Shown here: piece after piece, positions 43,605-54,849 of the stretch
Numbering within the stretch: the first letter of the stretch is position 1
Layout: each line of letters starts with the position of its first letter
From: Nocardia miyunensis NBRC 108239
GTDB lineage: Bacteria; Actinomycetota; Actinomycetes; Mycobacteriales; Mycobacteriaceae
Direction of reading: 5' to 3'
DNA: 64,000 nt
NCBI RefSeq assembly: GCF_001613065.1
Contig: NZ_BDBQ01000074.1
Coordinates: 1-64,000 of the forward strand
Made by a program: the position numbers and the translations under genes
Notes under the pieces: model-generated
The model's database searches: none
What the model was told of the DNA's origin: nothing
Seen by the model: only the letters and a program-made list of their open reading frames with translations

Positions 43605-44753
43605 TTACACGTCGAGTGTGCAGTCGCCTGCCGCCGCGGAAATACAGGTCTGAATTTTCTCCCCGGCCTGGTGCTCGGTGCCGTTGCGCAGGTCGCGAGC
43701 GTGTCCGTCGGTGATGGCGACCACACAGGTCTGGCAGATGCCCATCCGGCAGCCGAACGGCATCTGCACGCCCGCGTTCTCCCCGGCCTGCATCAGCGTG
43801 GTGGCCCCGTCGACCGCGACGGTGCGGCCGGATCGCGCGAAGGTGACCGTGCCGCCCTCGCCGACCGCCGACCGTTCCACCTCGAACCGCTCGACATGCA
43901 GATTGTCGCTGACATCCGCTGCCGCCCAATGGCTTTCGATGTCGTTGAGCATCTGTAGCGGGCCGCACGCCCAGGTCTGCCGCTCGCGCCAGTCCGGGTA
44001 CAGCTCGTCCAGGGTGTCCAGGTCGAACTTGCCCTGCTCGCCGGTCAGGTTCACGTGCGCGGTGAAACTCGGGTGGCGCTCGTGCATCCGGCGCAGTTCC
44101 TCGCCGAACATCACATCCTGCTCGGTGCGGGCGGAATGGATGTGCACCACGTCGGGCACGCCTGCGCGCCGATCCATCGTGCGCAGCATCGCCATCACCG
44201 GGGTGATGCCGCTGCCCGCGGTGAGGAACAACACCTTCGCCGGGGGCGGCTCGGGCAGGACGAAACCGCCCTGCGGCGCGGCCAGCCGCACGATCGTGCC
44301 CTCGGGAACGCCGTTGACCAGATGGCTGGACAGGAAACCCTCCGGCATCGCCTTCACCGCGATGGAGATCACGCGCTGCTCACTCCAGTCGGGCGGGGAG
44401 GTCAGCGAGTAGGAGCGCCAGTGCCAGCGGCCCTCGACCAGGACTCCGATGCCGATGTACTGGCCCGGGGTGAACTTGAAATCGAACCCCCAGCCGGGCT
44501 TGATCACCAGCGTGACCGAATCCACGGTCTCCTTGCGCACGTCCACGATGCGGCCGCGCAGCTCGCGCGCCGACCACAGCGGGTTGATCAGATGCAGGTA
44601 GTCGTCCGGCAGCAGCGGCGTCGTGACGCGGGCGGCCACGCCGCGCAGCGCGTTGAGCCGGGTGCGACCGGCCATCTTCGCCTCGGCGACGGGGGCCTCC
44701 AGCCATGCCCGAACGCCCTGTACCGATTTCGAGACCATCGTGCGAATGCTCAT
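43605..44753 (-). CDS. Ferredoxin reductase-like oxidoreductase for the desaturases
   Basis: The 382-residue protein has an FNR-type flavin domain (WRSYSLTSPPDW for FAD, LTAGSGITPVMAMLRTM for NADPH, WACGPLQML) fused to a C-terminal plant-type [2Fe-2S] ferredoxin domain with the pattern GCRMGICQTC...TC (four cluster cysteines). This is the architecture of the NADPH-dependent electron donor to DesA3 in mycobacteria (Rv3230c, from memory). It heads the unit reductase-desaturase-desA3. A 20-bp operator-like sequence lies 42-61 bp before its ATG, overlapping the stop codon of the upstream gene. Confidence 0.92.
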   Translation of the reverse strand: MSIRTMVSKSVQGVRAWLEAPVAEAKMAGRTRLNALRGVAARVTTPLLPDDYLHLINPLWSARELRGRIVDVRKETVDSVTLVIKPGWGFDFKFTPGQYIGIGVLVEGRWHWRSYSLTSPPDWSEQRVISIAVKAMPEGFLSSHLVNGVPEGTIVRLAAPQGGFVLPEPPPAKVLFLTAGSGITPVMAMLRTMDRRAGVPDVVHIHSARTEQDVMFGEELRRMHERHPSFTAHVNLTGEQGKFDLDTLDELYPDWRERQTWACGPLQMLNDIESHWAAADVSDNLHVERFEVERSAVGEGGTVTFARSGRTVAVDGATTLMQAGENAGVQMPFGCRMGICQTCVVAITDGHARDLRNGTEHQAGEKIQTCISAAAGDCTLDV

Positions 44754-44794
44754 TTCCCTGTGATCATGGTGATGACGCGGTTGTCGAGCCCCAA

Positions 44795-44814
44795 GGTTAC
44801 GGCATCGTAGGTTA
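44795..44814. promoter_or_regulatory. Operator-like repeat upstream of the ferredoxin reductase gene
   Basis: GGTTACGGCATCGTAGGTTA matches the desA3 site at 17 of 20 positions, all differences in the central three bases. GGTTA occurs twice in direct orientation, 15 bp apart. The right end coincides with the TAA stop of the upstream DUF6912-like gene. The repetition in front of two functionally linked genes supports a real operator. Confidence 0.7.
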
Positions 44815-45441
44815 GAGCAGGTCGAGCAGAAACGGTAGTTCCTGGGCGGCGTACCAGGCGAGCTGGTGATCCTCGGCGTCGCCGAGGACGAATTCGGCGT
44901 CCTCGTCGCCGATGTCGGCGGCGTCGATGACGTCCACCGCCTTGGCGATCGCCGGTTCGGCCTCGGCCAGATCGACGTGGACCGAGGCGATCTGGTTGTA
45001 GGTGACGGGTGCGGACAGGCGGACCACGGCGTCGTCCAGGTCGGAGCGCAGTGTCGCGCCGGTGACGTCGGCGGCGATCACCGCGCGGCGGTAGACGGGT
45101 GCGGAGTAGTCGCCGCCGTCGTCGGGGTCCGCGTCATCGCCCGGAGTCGGTGCGCCCGCGTCGTCCGAGCCGGTGGCGATCTCGTCCGCCAGCAGTGCGG
45201 CCTCGCGCTCCTGTGCGAGCAGGCGCAGGGACGCGCGGCCCGCCTCGATCATCGCGACCTCGGCCAGTTCCTCGTCGTCACCCGAGGCGTACGCCTCGCG
45301 CAACGCCGGCGTGACGGCGAACGCCGTGTCGTTGATCGCCCGGATCTCGCGGTCGGCCACCAGCTCTCGCAGCATCGGGACGGTCGCCGGGATGTAGACC
45401 CGAAGTTTGCCTTTTCCGGCCGCTTCACTGGACGCAGGCAC
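44812..45441 (-). CDS. DUF6912-like protein
   Basis: The 209-residue protein begins LRVYIPATVPMLRELVADREI after a short lead and contains an acidic, likely disordered middle (DDAGAPTPGDDADPDDGGD). It then has RRAVIAADVTGATLRSDLDDAVVRLSAPVTYNQIASVHVD in overlapping pieces, ending HQLAWYAAQELPFLLDLL. I recognise it as the conserved mycobacterial hypothetical (Rv3231c, DUF6912) next to the desaturase genes. No catalytic motif is visible; it is cytoplasmic. The GTG start at 45441 lies 17 bp inside the end of the WS/DGAT-family gene, so translation is coupled. Confidence 0.85.
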   Translation of the reverse strand: MPASSEAAGKGKLRVYIPATVPMLRELVADREIRAINDTAFAVTPALREAYASGDDEELAEVAMIEAGRASLRLLAQEREAALLADEIATGSDDAGAPTPGDDADPDDGGDYSAPVYRRAVIAADVTGATLRSDLDDAVVRLSAPVTYNQIASVHVDLAEAEPAIAKAVDVIDAADIGDEDAEFVLGDAEDHQLAWYAAQELPFLLDLL

Positions 45442-46843
45442 CGAGCATCTCCTCCATGGATTCGTGCACCGCCGCGGACAGCACGCCGATGTCGGCCATC
45501 GCATCGCGATCGGCATTGAGACCGTAGAACACCCGTCCGTCGTACGAGGTGATTCCGATACTCGTGGCCTGGTTGCGCAGCAGTGGCGAGACCGGATACA
45601 TCTCCAGCATCCGCGCGCCGCCGATGTACATCGGCTGCTGCGGACCCGGTGCATTGGTGATCACCAGATTGAACGTGTGCTCAGCGAAAGTACTCGCCGC
45701 GCGCACGCTCATCGCGTGCAGGCTCGCCGGGGCGAAGCCGGCCATGTGCACGAGCGTACGCGCCCGCACACCGCGCCGGTGCCGGGAATTCGGCTCGGTG
45801 GCATGCGCGATATGCGACAGGCGGATCACCGGATTCGGTTCGCCCACCGGCAGATCGATCAGGAACGAGGAGACCTCGCTGGTCGGCCGCGGCCGGTCCC
45901 CGTGCTTGCCTTCGACGTAGACCGACATCGGCACCACCGCGCGCAGCGCGGCCGATTCGGTGAGCACCTCGCCGCGGGACTGGATGAAGATGCGCAGCGC
46001 GCCGGTCACCACGGCCAGGATGGCGTCGTTGATGGAGCAGTCGAACGCCTTGCGGATCGTGCGGTAGTCCTCGAGATCGGTGGACACCACCTCGAAACGC
46101 CGATTGCGGGAGGTCGGCGCGTTGAACGGGCTGACGGGCGTCCCGCTCGCGGCGGTCCGCACGGCCGTCACCACCCGGCCGGCCGCCTTGCCCGCGGCAT
46201 CGATGAACGAGAAGGCGTCGGCCCCGGCGCGGCGCAGGACGTCCAGGGCCTCGGCGGGCTGGGTGGCCAGATCGATCACCGCCATGGCCAGCAACTCGGC
46301 CTCGCCCGGCTCGTGCTGGGTCACCCACGCCTCGGTGGCGACCTCCCGCGGATTCGGGGAGTTGTCCAGGATCACATGACCGATCTCGAAGGCCGAACTG
46401 CCGTCCACGAGCGCCGAATGAGTTTTGGTGAAGATCGCGCAGCGATCCCCGAACAGGCCTTCGATCAGGTACATCTCCCACAGCGGGCGGGTGTGATCCA
46501 GCGGGCGCGAGGACAGTTCCGCGACCAGGTCGAGCAGTTGCTCGTTCGAACCGGGTTCGGGCAGCCTCGCGCGTCGCACGTGATACGTCGGATCGAATCG
46601 GCTGTCCTGCACCCAGACCGGACGGCCGAGTTCGAACGGGACCTCGCGCACCTTGCGTCGGTAGCGCGGCACCAGCGGCAGACGACTGGACACCAGATCC
46701 AGCAGCCGGTCGTAGTCCAGCGGTCCGCACGGGCCCTCGGCGGCGGACGCGCGCACGATCGCGAGCGAGCCGATGTGCATCGGGTTGCCGCCCGTCTCGA
46801 GTCGGTAGAACGATGCGTCCTGCGGTGAGAGTCTCGTGATCAC
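45425..46843 (-). CDS. WS/DGAT-family protein with altered HHxxxDG motif
   Basis: The 472-residue protein belongs to the wax ester synthase/diacylglycerol acyltransferase family: it starts ITRLSPQDASFYRLETGGNPMHIG and has the C-terminal NLVITNAPGPQQPMYIGG. Enzymes of this family make triacylglycerol or wax esters for storage. Here the motif HHxxxDG reads THSALVDG, so the second, catalytic histidine is serine. It may be inactive or do something else. GTG 46843 fits family starts; ATG 46876 is an alternative. Mycobacteria have tgs3/Rv3233c in this position. It is divergent from the Rv3235-like gene. Confidence 0.88.
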   Translation of the reverse strand: MITRLSPQDASFYRLETGGNPMHIGSLAIVRASAAEGPCGPLDYDRLLDLVSSRLPLVPRYRRKVREVPFELGRPVWVQDSRFDPTYHVRRARLPEPGSNEQLLDLVAELSSRPLDHTRPLWEMYLIEGLFGDRCAIFTKTHSALVDGSSAFEIGHVILDNSPNPREVATEAWVTQHEPGEAELLAMAVIDLATQPAEALDVLRRAGADAFSFIDAAGKAAGRVVTAVRTAASGTPVSPFNAPTSRNRRFEVVSTDLEDYRTIRKAFDCSINDAILAVVTGALRIFIQSRGEVLTESAALRAVVPMSVYVEGKHGDRPRPTSEVSSFLIDLPVGEPNPVIRLSHIAHATEPNSRHRRGVRARTLVHMAGFAPASLHAMSVRAASTFAEHTFNLVITNAPGPQQPMYIGGARMLEMYPVSPLLRNQATSIGITSYDGRVFYGLNADRDAMADIGVLSAAVHESMEEMLGACVQ

Positions 46844-47015
46844 GCTGACCGGTACCCCTTTCGATGCTCGCTCCATTGTGATGCGCACCGAATCGTTCGG
46901 TGTCAGGTGTGGGACATGTCGCGAAACCGATAGGAAATCCTGTACCGGCGACCGAGCACGTGGCATGCTGTTTCGATCCGTGTCCAGGGGACCCGACAAA
47001 CAGGGGGAAGACGGA

Positions 47016-47561
47016 ATGCTCGGACCTCGGAACGACACCGACACGGCCGGTTCGGGCCGGTCACTGGCGGAGGCGCCGGCCTTCGAGCCGCCGCTGGAGT
47101 GCGCAGGGGGCATTCCGGCGCGGGCCGGGGGGTCGGTGCGACGAGGGGCCCTGCCGTGCGCGGGCGGGGTCCGGCGGCACGGCGCACCTCGTCGCTCACC
47201 GCACCACGGGCGATCGGCAACGCCGGTTCGCGTGGATGAAAACCATTCGGCGGCAAAGCAATTCGCCGAGCGAACACTGCGTCTGGTATTCGAGGTGCTG
47301 GACGGCCGCCGCAGCGCGGCACAGCTGCGGCCGCTGGCCGAGCCCGCCGTGCTCGCGGCGGTGCAGACGCTGCTGCGCACCGGAGACGGCGATCGCCGAC
47401 TGGGTGCGGCCGTGCTGGTCAGCGTGCGCGTCGTGCCGGACTCGGCGGGTGCGGCCGAGGTCTTCGGCGGTTACGAACGCGGTGGCCGCCGATTCGCCGT
47501 CGCGGCCCGGATCACCGTGAAACGCGGCGACTGGCGGCTGACGGCGCTGCGTCTGCGCTGA
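47016..47561 (+). CDS. Rv3235 family protein
   Basis: The 181-residue protein has a disordered Pro/Arg-rich N-terminal 75 residues. A conserved C-terminal domain then follows (AERTLRLVFEVLDGRRSAAQLRPLAEPAVLAAVQ, ending RFAVAARITVKRGDWRLTALRLR, in overlapping pieces). This matches the actinobacterial Rv3235 family encoded near secA1; function is unknown. A related domain is thought to accompany Sec genes. ATG 47016 has GGGGGAAG 5 nt upstream (47003-47010). The gene precedes secA1 by 191 bp in the same orientation. Confidence 0.85.
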   Translation: MLGPRNDTDTAGSGRSLAEAPAFEPPLECAGGIPARAGGSVRRGALPCAGGVRRHGAPRRSPHHGRSATPVRVDENHSAAKQFAERTLRLVFEVLDGRRSAAQLRPLAEPAVLAAVQTLLRTGDGDRRLGAAVLVSVRVVPDSAGAAEVFGGYERGGRRFAVAARITVKRGDWRLTALRLR

Positions 47562-47752
47562 ACCGCCGTACTCTTCGGCGCACGTCGCCGACCTGCGGGG
47601 CCTGCTCACTCCGCCGCGCGAGGCATACCATGGGCCGCGCATTACCATGAACCTTGCTGCGCATCCGCGCATCGGGGATCCCGCCCGCGCGGGGTACTAC
47701 AGGATGTAAGCAACGCAATACGACAACACCGACCAGAGGACTGACGAGACCC

Positions 47753-50710
<2,958 letters not shown>

Positions 50711-50801
50711 TTTCCGCGGATCAGGCGCCCGTCCCCCAGGGGCGGGCGCCCGGTCCCGGATCGCCCCCGACCAACCGATCCGATCGGGCTACCATGCCGA
50801 T

Positions 50802-50992
50802 ATGTCGAGTCCGCACAGCGATCGGCCCGACTCCCCGAGTACATGACCTGGGAGGAACTGGAGAGACTTCCGGAGGACACGGCCGCTCAGATCGAGCTGT
50901 GGGACGGGCGGGTGTGGCTGTCACGCGGTCCAGCTGAGCATCAGGAATTCACGAACTTGGTGTGGAGCGGGTTGCGTCGAGCCGTGGCCTGA
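50802..50992 (+). pseudogene. Frameshifted, truncated Uma2 family gene
   Basis: From ATG 50802 one frame reads MSSPHSDRPD and then ends at TGA 50844. The next frame continues with LPEYMTWEELERLPEDTAAQ and IELWDGRVWLSRGPAEHQEF, ending at TGA 50990-50992. Together these match the first 65 residues of the intact Uma2 protein at 57280-57930 (MTWEELERLPEEIAAQIELW, RGPGEHQMFT). The break is a single lost base in GA(T)CTCCCC. The rest of the gene is gone. It is a degraded paralogue, probably not functional. Confidence 0.8.
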
Positions 50993-51123
50993 ACTCGAAT
51001 TCTGAACGGCCCGTGGCCGGATCTTTCCGGGTTCGGGATTCGGTTGTGAAATATGTTGGGAGCGTGTTGGTCTCCCGAGTCGTAGTGCCGCGGGAGTTGC
51101 CAGGCTTGCGGTAATTTTGGTGG

Positions 51124-52686
51124 GTGACGAATTTCAGGGGGGCGCGTCGCGGCGTGTGTGTCGCCGTTGTCGCGGTGTGTTTCTGGTCGGTCGTATCGGC
51201 TGCGACGGCTGTCGCGGGGCCGGAGTCTTCGGTGAAATGGCAACGGTGCGTCGATGATTCGCGGATCGAGTGTGCCACGTTGGAGGTTCCGCTGGACTAT
51301 GGTGATCCGGGTGGGGCGCGCGTAGGTGTCGCGCTGGCCGAGCTTCCGGCCCGTAAGCCGGGTGAGCGACTCGGGACGCTGGTGATCAATCGTGGCGGCC
51401 CGGGGTACTCCTCGATCGAATATCTGAATCAGATTGTGGCCGGGCAGGTTCGGGCGCCGTGGGACGATCGGGTCCGGGACCGGTACGACATCGTCGCGGT
51501 GGATCAGCGCGGGGTCGGCAGGGCGACGCCCGCGGTCCGGTGTTTCGATTCCGATCAGGCGGCGGCCGTGTTCGGGGCCGGTGTGCCGCTTGTGCCGCAG
51601 GGGCCGGTGGAGATCGCACAGCGCACGGCCAAGGATGCGGAATTCGCCGCCGACTGCCGACAGCACAGCGGCAGTCTGCTCGACCATCTGTCGACGGCGA
51701 CCGTCGCTCGCGACCTCGATACCATCCGAGCCGCGCTGGGTGAGTCGCGGCTGAACTATCTCGGGCAGTCCTACGGCACTGCACTCGGTGCGGTCTATGC
51801 CGCGATGTTCCCGCAGCGAGTGGGTTCGTTCGTGCTGGACAGTATCGAGGATCCGGTGCAGACGACGAATGCCGCGGCCGGTTCGATCCTGTCGGAACGG
51901 ATGGACTCGGACGAGTCGAGCCAGCAGGTCGTGCACGAGTTCCTCCGCCTGTGTGCGCAGGGTGAGAACTGCGCCTTCGCCCAGGACGACCCGTGGAAGG
52001 CGTTTCCGGCTGTACTGGCCTCGTTGCGTGCGAAACCTGTCACGCTGACCGGTCCGAACGGCGTGTCCGTCTCGGTGACCTACGAAGACTACGTCCACTC
52101 GCTCGGCGAATTCGTGTATCAACCGGTGATGTGGCCGTTGCTGGCTGCCGGGTTGCACGTGATATATCGGGCCCAGCTGGCCGAACGTCCAGCGACGGCA
52201 CACGTCGCCGCGCCCGCAGACGATGATTTCAGCACCCCGTACTCGGGGAGTGTCCAACCGCCTTTCTACGCTTTCACCTGTAATGACACCGCACTGCCCC
52301 ACTTCGCCCCCGCATGGTGGGCAGCGAGCGCCCAACGAGCAACGCTCGCACCGGATTTCGCCGCCGTCCGCGCCTACGAAACCAGCCCCTGCGCCTTCTG
52401 GCAGGCATCATCCACCGACCGCTACACCGGCCCGTGGGATATCCACACCGCGAACCCGGCCCTCCTGCTCAACAACCGCTTCGACCCCGCCACCCCCCTG
52501 CCCGGCGCCATCGACCTGGCCGCCCACCTGTCCGGCAGTCGCCTCCTGATCAACGAAGGCTGGGGTCATATCGTCACCGACAAGTCCACCTGCGCACTCC
52601 GCGCCGTATCGAATTACCTTGTATCGGGCCAACTCCCGAGCCCCGGAGCCCACTGCACCCCGGACGTCACTCCGTTCGCATCCTGA
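51124..52686 (+). CDS. Secreted alpha/beta-hydrolase (tripeptidyl aminopeptidase-like)
   Basis: The 520-residue protein has a signal peptide (basic GARRG, then VCVAVVAVCFWSVVSAATAVAG). The peptidase S33-type hydrolase fold follows: INRGGPGYSSIEYL, VAVDQRGVG, the nucleophile elbow YLGQSYGTALG, the Asp region LLNNRFDPATP and the catalytic His in GWGH. The C-terminal TAP domain is typical of secreted actinobacterial aminopeptidases such as SlpD/E. It probably removes short peptides from the N-termini of substrates outside the cell. The start is GTG. It lies in the accessory patch after secA1. Confidence 0.88.
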   Translation: MTNFRGARRGVCVAVVAVCFWSVVSAATAVAGPESSVKWQRCVDDSRIECATLEVPLDYGDPGGARVGVALAELPARKPGERLGTLVINRGGPGYSSIEYLNQIVAGQVRAPWDDRVRDRYDIVAVDQRGVGRATPAVRCFDSDQAAAVFGAGVPLVPQGPVEIAQRTAKDAEFAADCRQHSGSLLDHLSTATVARDLDTIRAALGESRLNYLGQSYGTALGAVYAAMFPQRVGSFVLDSIEDPVQTTNAAAGSILSERMDSDESSQQVVHEFLRLCAQGENCAFAQDDPWKAFPAVLASLRAKPVTLTGPNGVSVSVTYEDYVHSLGEFVYQPVMWPLLAAGLHVIYRAQLAERPATAHVAAPADDDFSTPYSGSVQPPFYAFTCNDTALPHFAPAWWAASAQRATLAPDFAAVRAYETSPCAFWQASSTDRYTGPWDIHTANPALLLNNRFDPATPLPGAIDLAAHLSGSRLLINEGWGHIVTDKSTCALRAVSNYLVSGQLPSPGAHCTPDVTPFAS

Positions 52687-52914
52687 CAAAGCCGATCGTG
52701 ATGCGTCTTCCGAGCGTCTTCGAGTGTCACACCCAGCTCCGGGCGATGCACGTGGGGGCGGCCCGAATTACGTTGCGGGACATCGGCACGGCGGGGCTCC
52801 GCATCCGTATTCGTTCGGTACGTTAGTATCTCGTCGTCAGGTTGCGGGCCCGACGGGCTTCCACGGGTTTGGATATGCCCCCACCGCACGAGAATTCGTG
52901 CTGCCGGGGGTGTT

Positions 52915-54807
52915 GTGTTGTCGAATCGGGTGTACCGATCGTCCGTGCAAGAAGTGCTGGATCTGTCCATCGAGCAACAATTGTCGGCGATGGTTGCCAA
53001 GCACCTCGGGCGGACACGTCGGCAGCGGCCATCCTCCGAAGAGCGCTCATGGGACGTGAGCCTGCCCCTGATCGCGGAGGACCTGAAGACGGTGGGGCTC
53101 GGGCAGATCGAGATGCTCATCGAGTACCAGCTGCCGGAGTCGAGCCGCAGGGCCGACGTGATTCTCAGTGGTGTCCATCCGGAGACGGGGGCGGACAACT
53201 ACGTCGTCGTCGAATTGAAGCAGTGGAGCAGCGCCACACTCGCCCACCACAGCGATCGCATCGTCCGAGCCTCCGGTATCCCGGATGAGCAGCTGCATCC
53301 GATCGACCAGGTGAGTGGCTATTGCGGCTATCTGACCCAGTACGTCGAGGTGCTCCATGATCGGCCGGACGCGGTGCACGGAGTTGCCTACCTGCACAAC
53401 GCGACCGAGAACTCCGTCAGTGCGCTGCGCGAGCGGCCGCCGGAGGACTCCGGCCGGATGTTCACCGGTGAGCAGCACGACGAATTCTTGACCTACCTGA
53501 AGAGTCAGTTCGCCCCGGACGCCGATACCGGGGCAGCGGATCGATTGCTGCAGAGCGCGATTCGACAGAAGCAGAATCTGTTCAGCTTCACCGGCGCCGA
53601 ACTTCGTGCGGCCACACAGTATTCGCTGCTCGATCATCAGAAGCTCGCGTACGAGACGGTGATGAACCGGGTCAGCTTGTCCAGGCAAGCCGATCAGAAG
53701 AGCGTCGTCATCGTGACCGGCGGACCCGGCAGCGGAAAAAGTCTCATCGCGGCCTCACTGTTGGCCGAACTGCATCGGGACGGATATCGGGTACGTCACG
53801 CGACGGGCTCCCTGGCATTCACCGAATCGCTCCGAAAATTTCCGGGCAAGGGATCGACCGAACTGCAGGGACTGTTCAAATACTTCCGGAACTTCTCCGA
53901 CGCGGGGAAAAATGATCTGGACGTGCTGATCTGCGACGAGGCACACCGGGTTCGAGAGGTGTCCACGAACCGCTTCACTCCGGCGGCGAAGCGCACGAAA
54001 CGTCCTCAGATCGATGAGTTGATGGCCGTGGCTCGGGTGCCGGTGTTCCTTCTCGACGAGAATCAGGTCGTTCGCCCGGACGAGATCGGTACGGTCAAGG
54101 CGATCAGGGAACACGCGGTACGTTCCGGCTATCTGGTACACCACGTCGAACTGGACGGTCAGTTCCGGTGCGGCGGCAGCGCCGAATACGACGAGTGGGT
54201 GCGCCGACTGCTCGAACTCAGGGTCGGGGGCCCGACCCCGTGGCCCGGCGATCCGCGGTTCGACGTGCGGATCGCGTCGTCGCCCCGGGAGATGGAAGAC
54301 TTTCTGCGGGACAAGAATTCCGACGGGATGACCGCGAGGATGGCGGCCGGTTACTGCTGGCCGTGGAGCTCTCCGAAAGAGGACGGCACCCTGGTCGAGG
54401 ACGTCGTGATCGGCGACTGGTCCCGGCCGTGGAATCTCCGGGGTGATCGCGCTGTGGGTGACGCTCCGCCGAGTCCGCTGTGGGCGACCGATCCGCGAGG
54501 ATTCGGCCAGGTCGGCTGCATCTATACCGCTCAGGGATTCGAATACGACTGGTCCGGGGTCATCATCGGGCCTGATCTCGTGGTCCGAAACGGACATTTG
54601 ACCACCGTGCGACAGGCCACCAAGGACACGACGCTCAAAGGAACGAAGAAAGACCCGGTATCGGACGAGGAGTTCGATGTCCTGGTGCGAAACATCTACA
54701 AGGTGCTGCTGACCCGCGGCATGCGTGGTGTCGTGATCTACTCCGTGGATCCCGAAACCCGGGAATTCCTGTCCGGTCTGGTGAACCGCGATCTGTCGGT
54801 GCAGTAG
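52915..54807 (+). CDS. Nuclease-helicase fusion (DUF2075 type)
   Basis: The 630-residue protein combines two parts. Residues 1-200 look like a PD-(D/E)XK nuclease: RRADVIL with D81, then YVVVELKQW with E100-x-K102. Residues 240-630 are a P-loop NTPase of the DUF2075/Schlafen-like helicase group: GGPGSGKS (269-276), LICDEAHR (341-344), LDENQ, LDGQFRCGGSAEYDEW (motif like SF1 IV), and IYTAQGFEYDW and LLTRGMRG near the end. Such proteins are scattered and often in defence islands. The start is GTG 52915, preceded by GGGGG. It lies between secA1 and rsgA in a patch without conserved neighbours. Confidence 0.82.
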   Translation: MLSNRVYRSSVQEVLDLSIEQQLSAMVAKHLGRTRRQRPSSEERSWDVSLPLIAEDLKTVGLGQIEMLIEYQLPESSRRADVILSGVHPETGADNYVVVELKQWSSATLAHHSDRIVRASGIPDEQLHPIDQVSGYCGYLTQYVEVLHDRPDAVHGVAYLHNATENSVSALRERPPEDSGRMFTGEQHDEFLTYLKSQFAPDADTGAADRLLQSAIRQKQNLFSFTGAELRAATQYSLLDHQKLAYETVMNRVSLSRQADQKSVVIVTGGPGSGKSLIAASLLAELHRDGYRVRHATGSLAFTESLRKFPGKGSTELQGLFKYFRNFSDAGKNDLDVLICDEAHRVREVSTNRFTPAAKRTKRPQIDELMAVARVPVFLLDENQVVRPDEIGTVKAIREHAVRSGYLVHHVELDGQFRCGGSAEYDEWVRRLLELRVGGPTPWPGDPRFDVRIASSPREMEDFLRDKNSDGMTARMAAGYCWPWSSPKEDGTLVEDVVIGDWSRPWNLRGDRAVGDAPPSPLWATDPRGFGQVGCIYTAQGFEYDWSGVIIGPDLVVRNGHLTTVRQATKDTTLKGTKKDPVSDEEFDVLVRNIYKVLLTRGMRGVVIYSVDPETREFLSGLVNRDLSVQ

Positions 54808-54849
54808 AGCTCGTCGCGGTTCTGTGCCTGGGAACGCTGGTTGGTTGCG

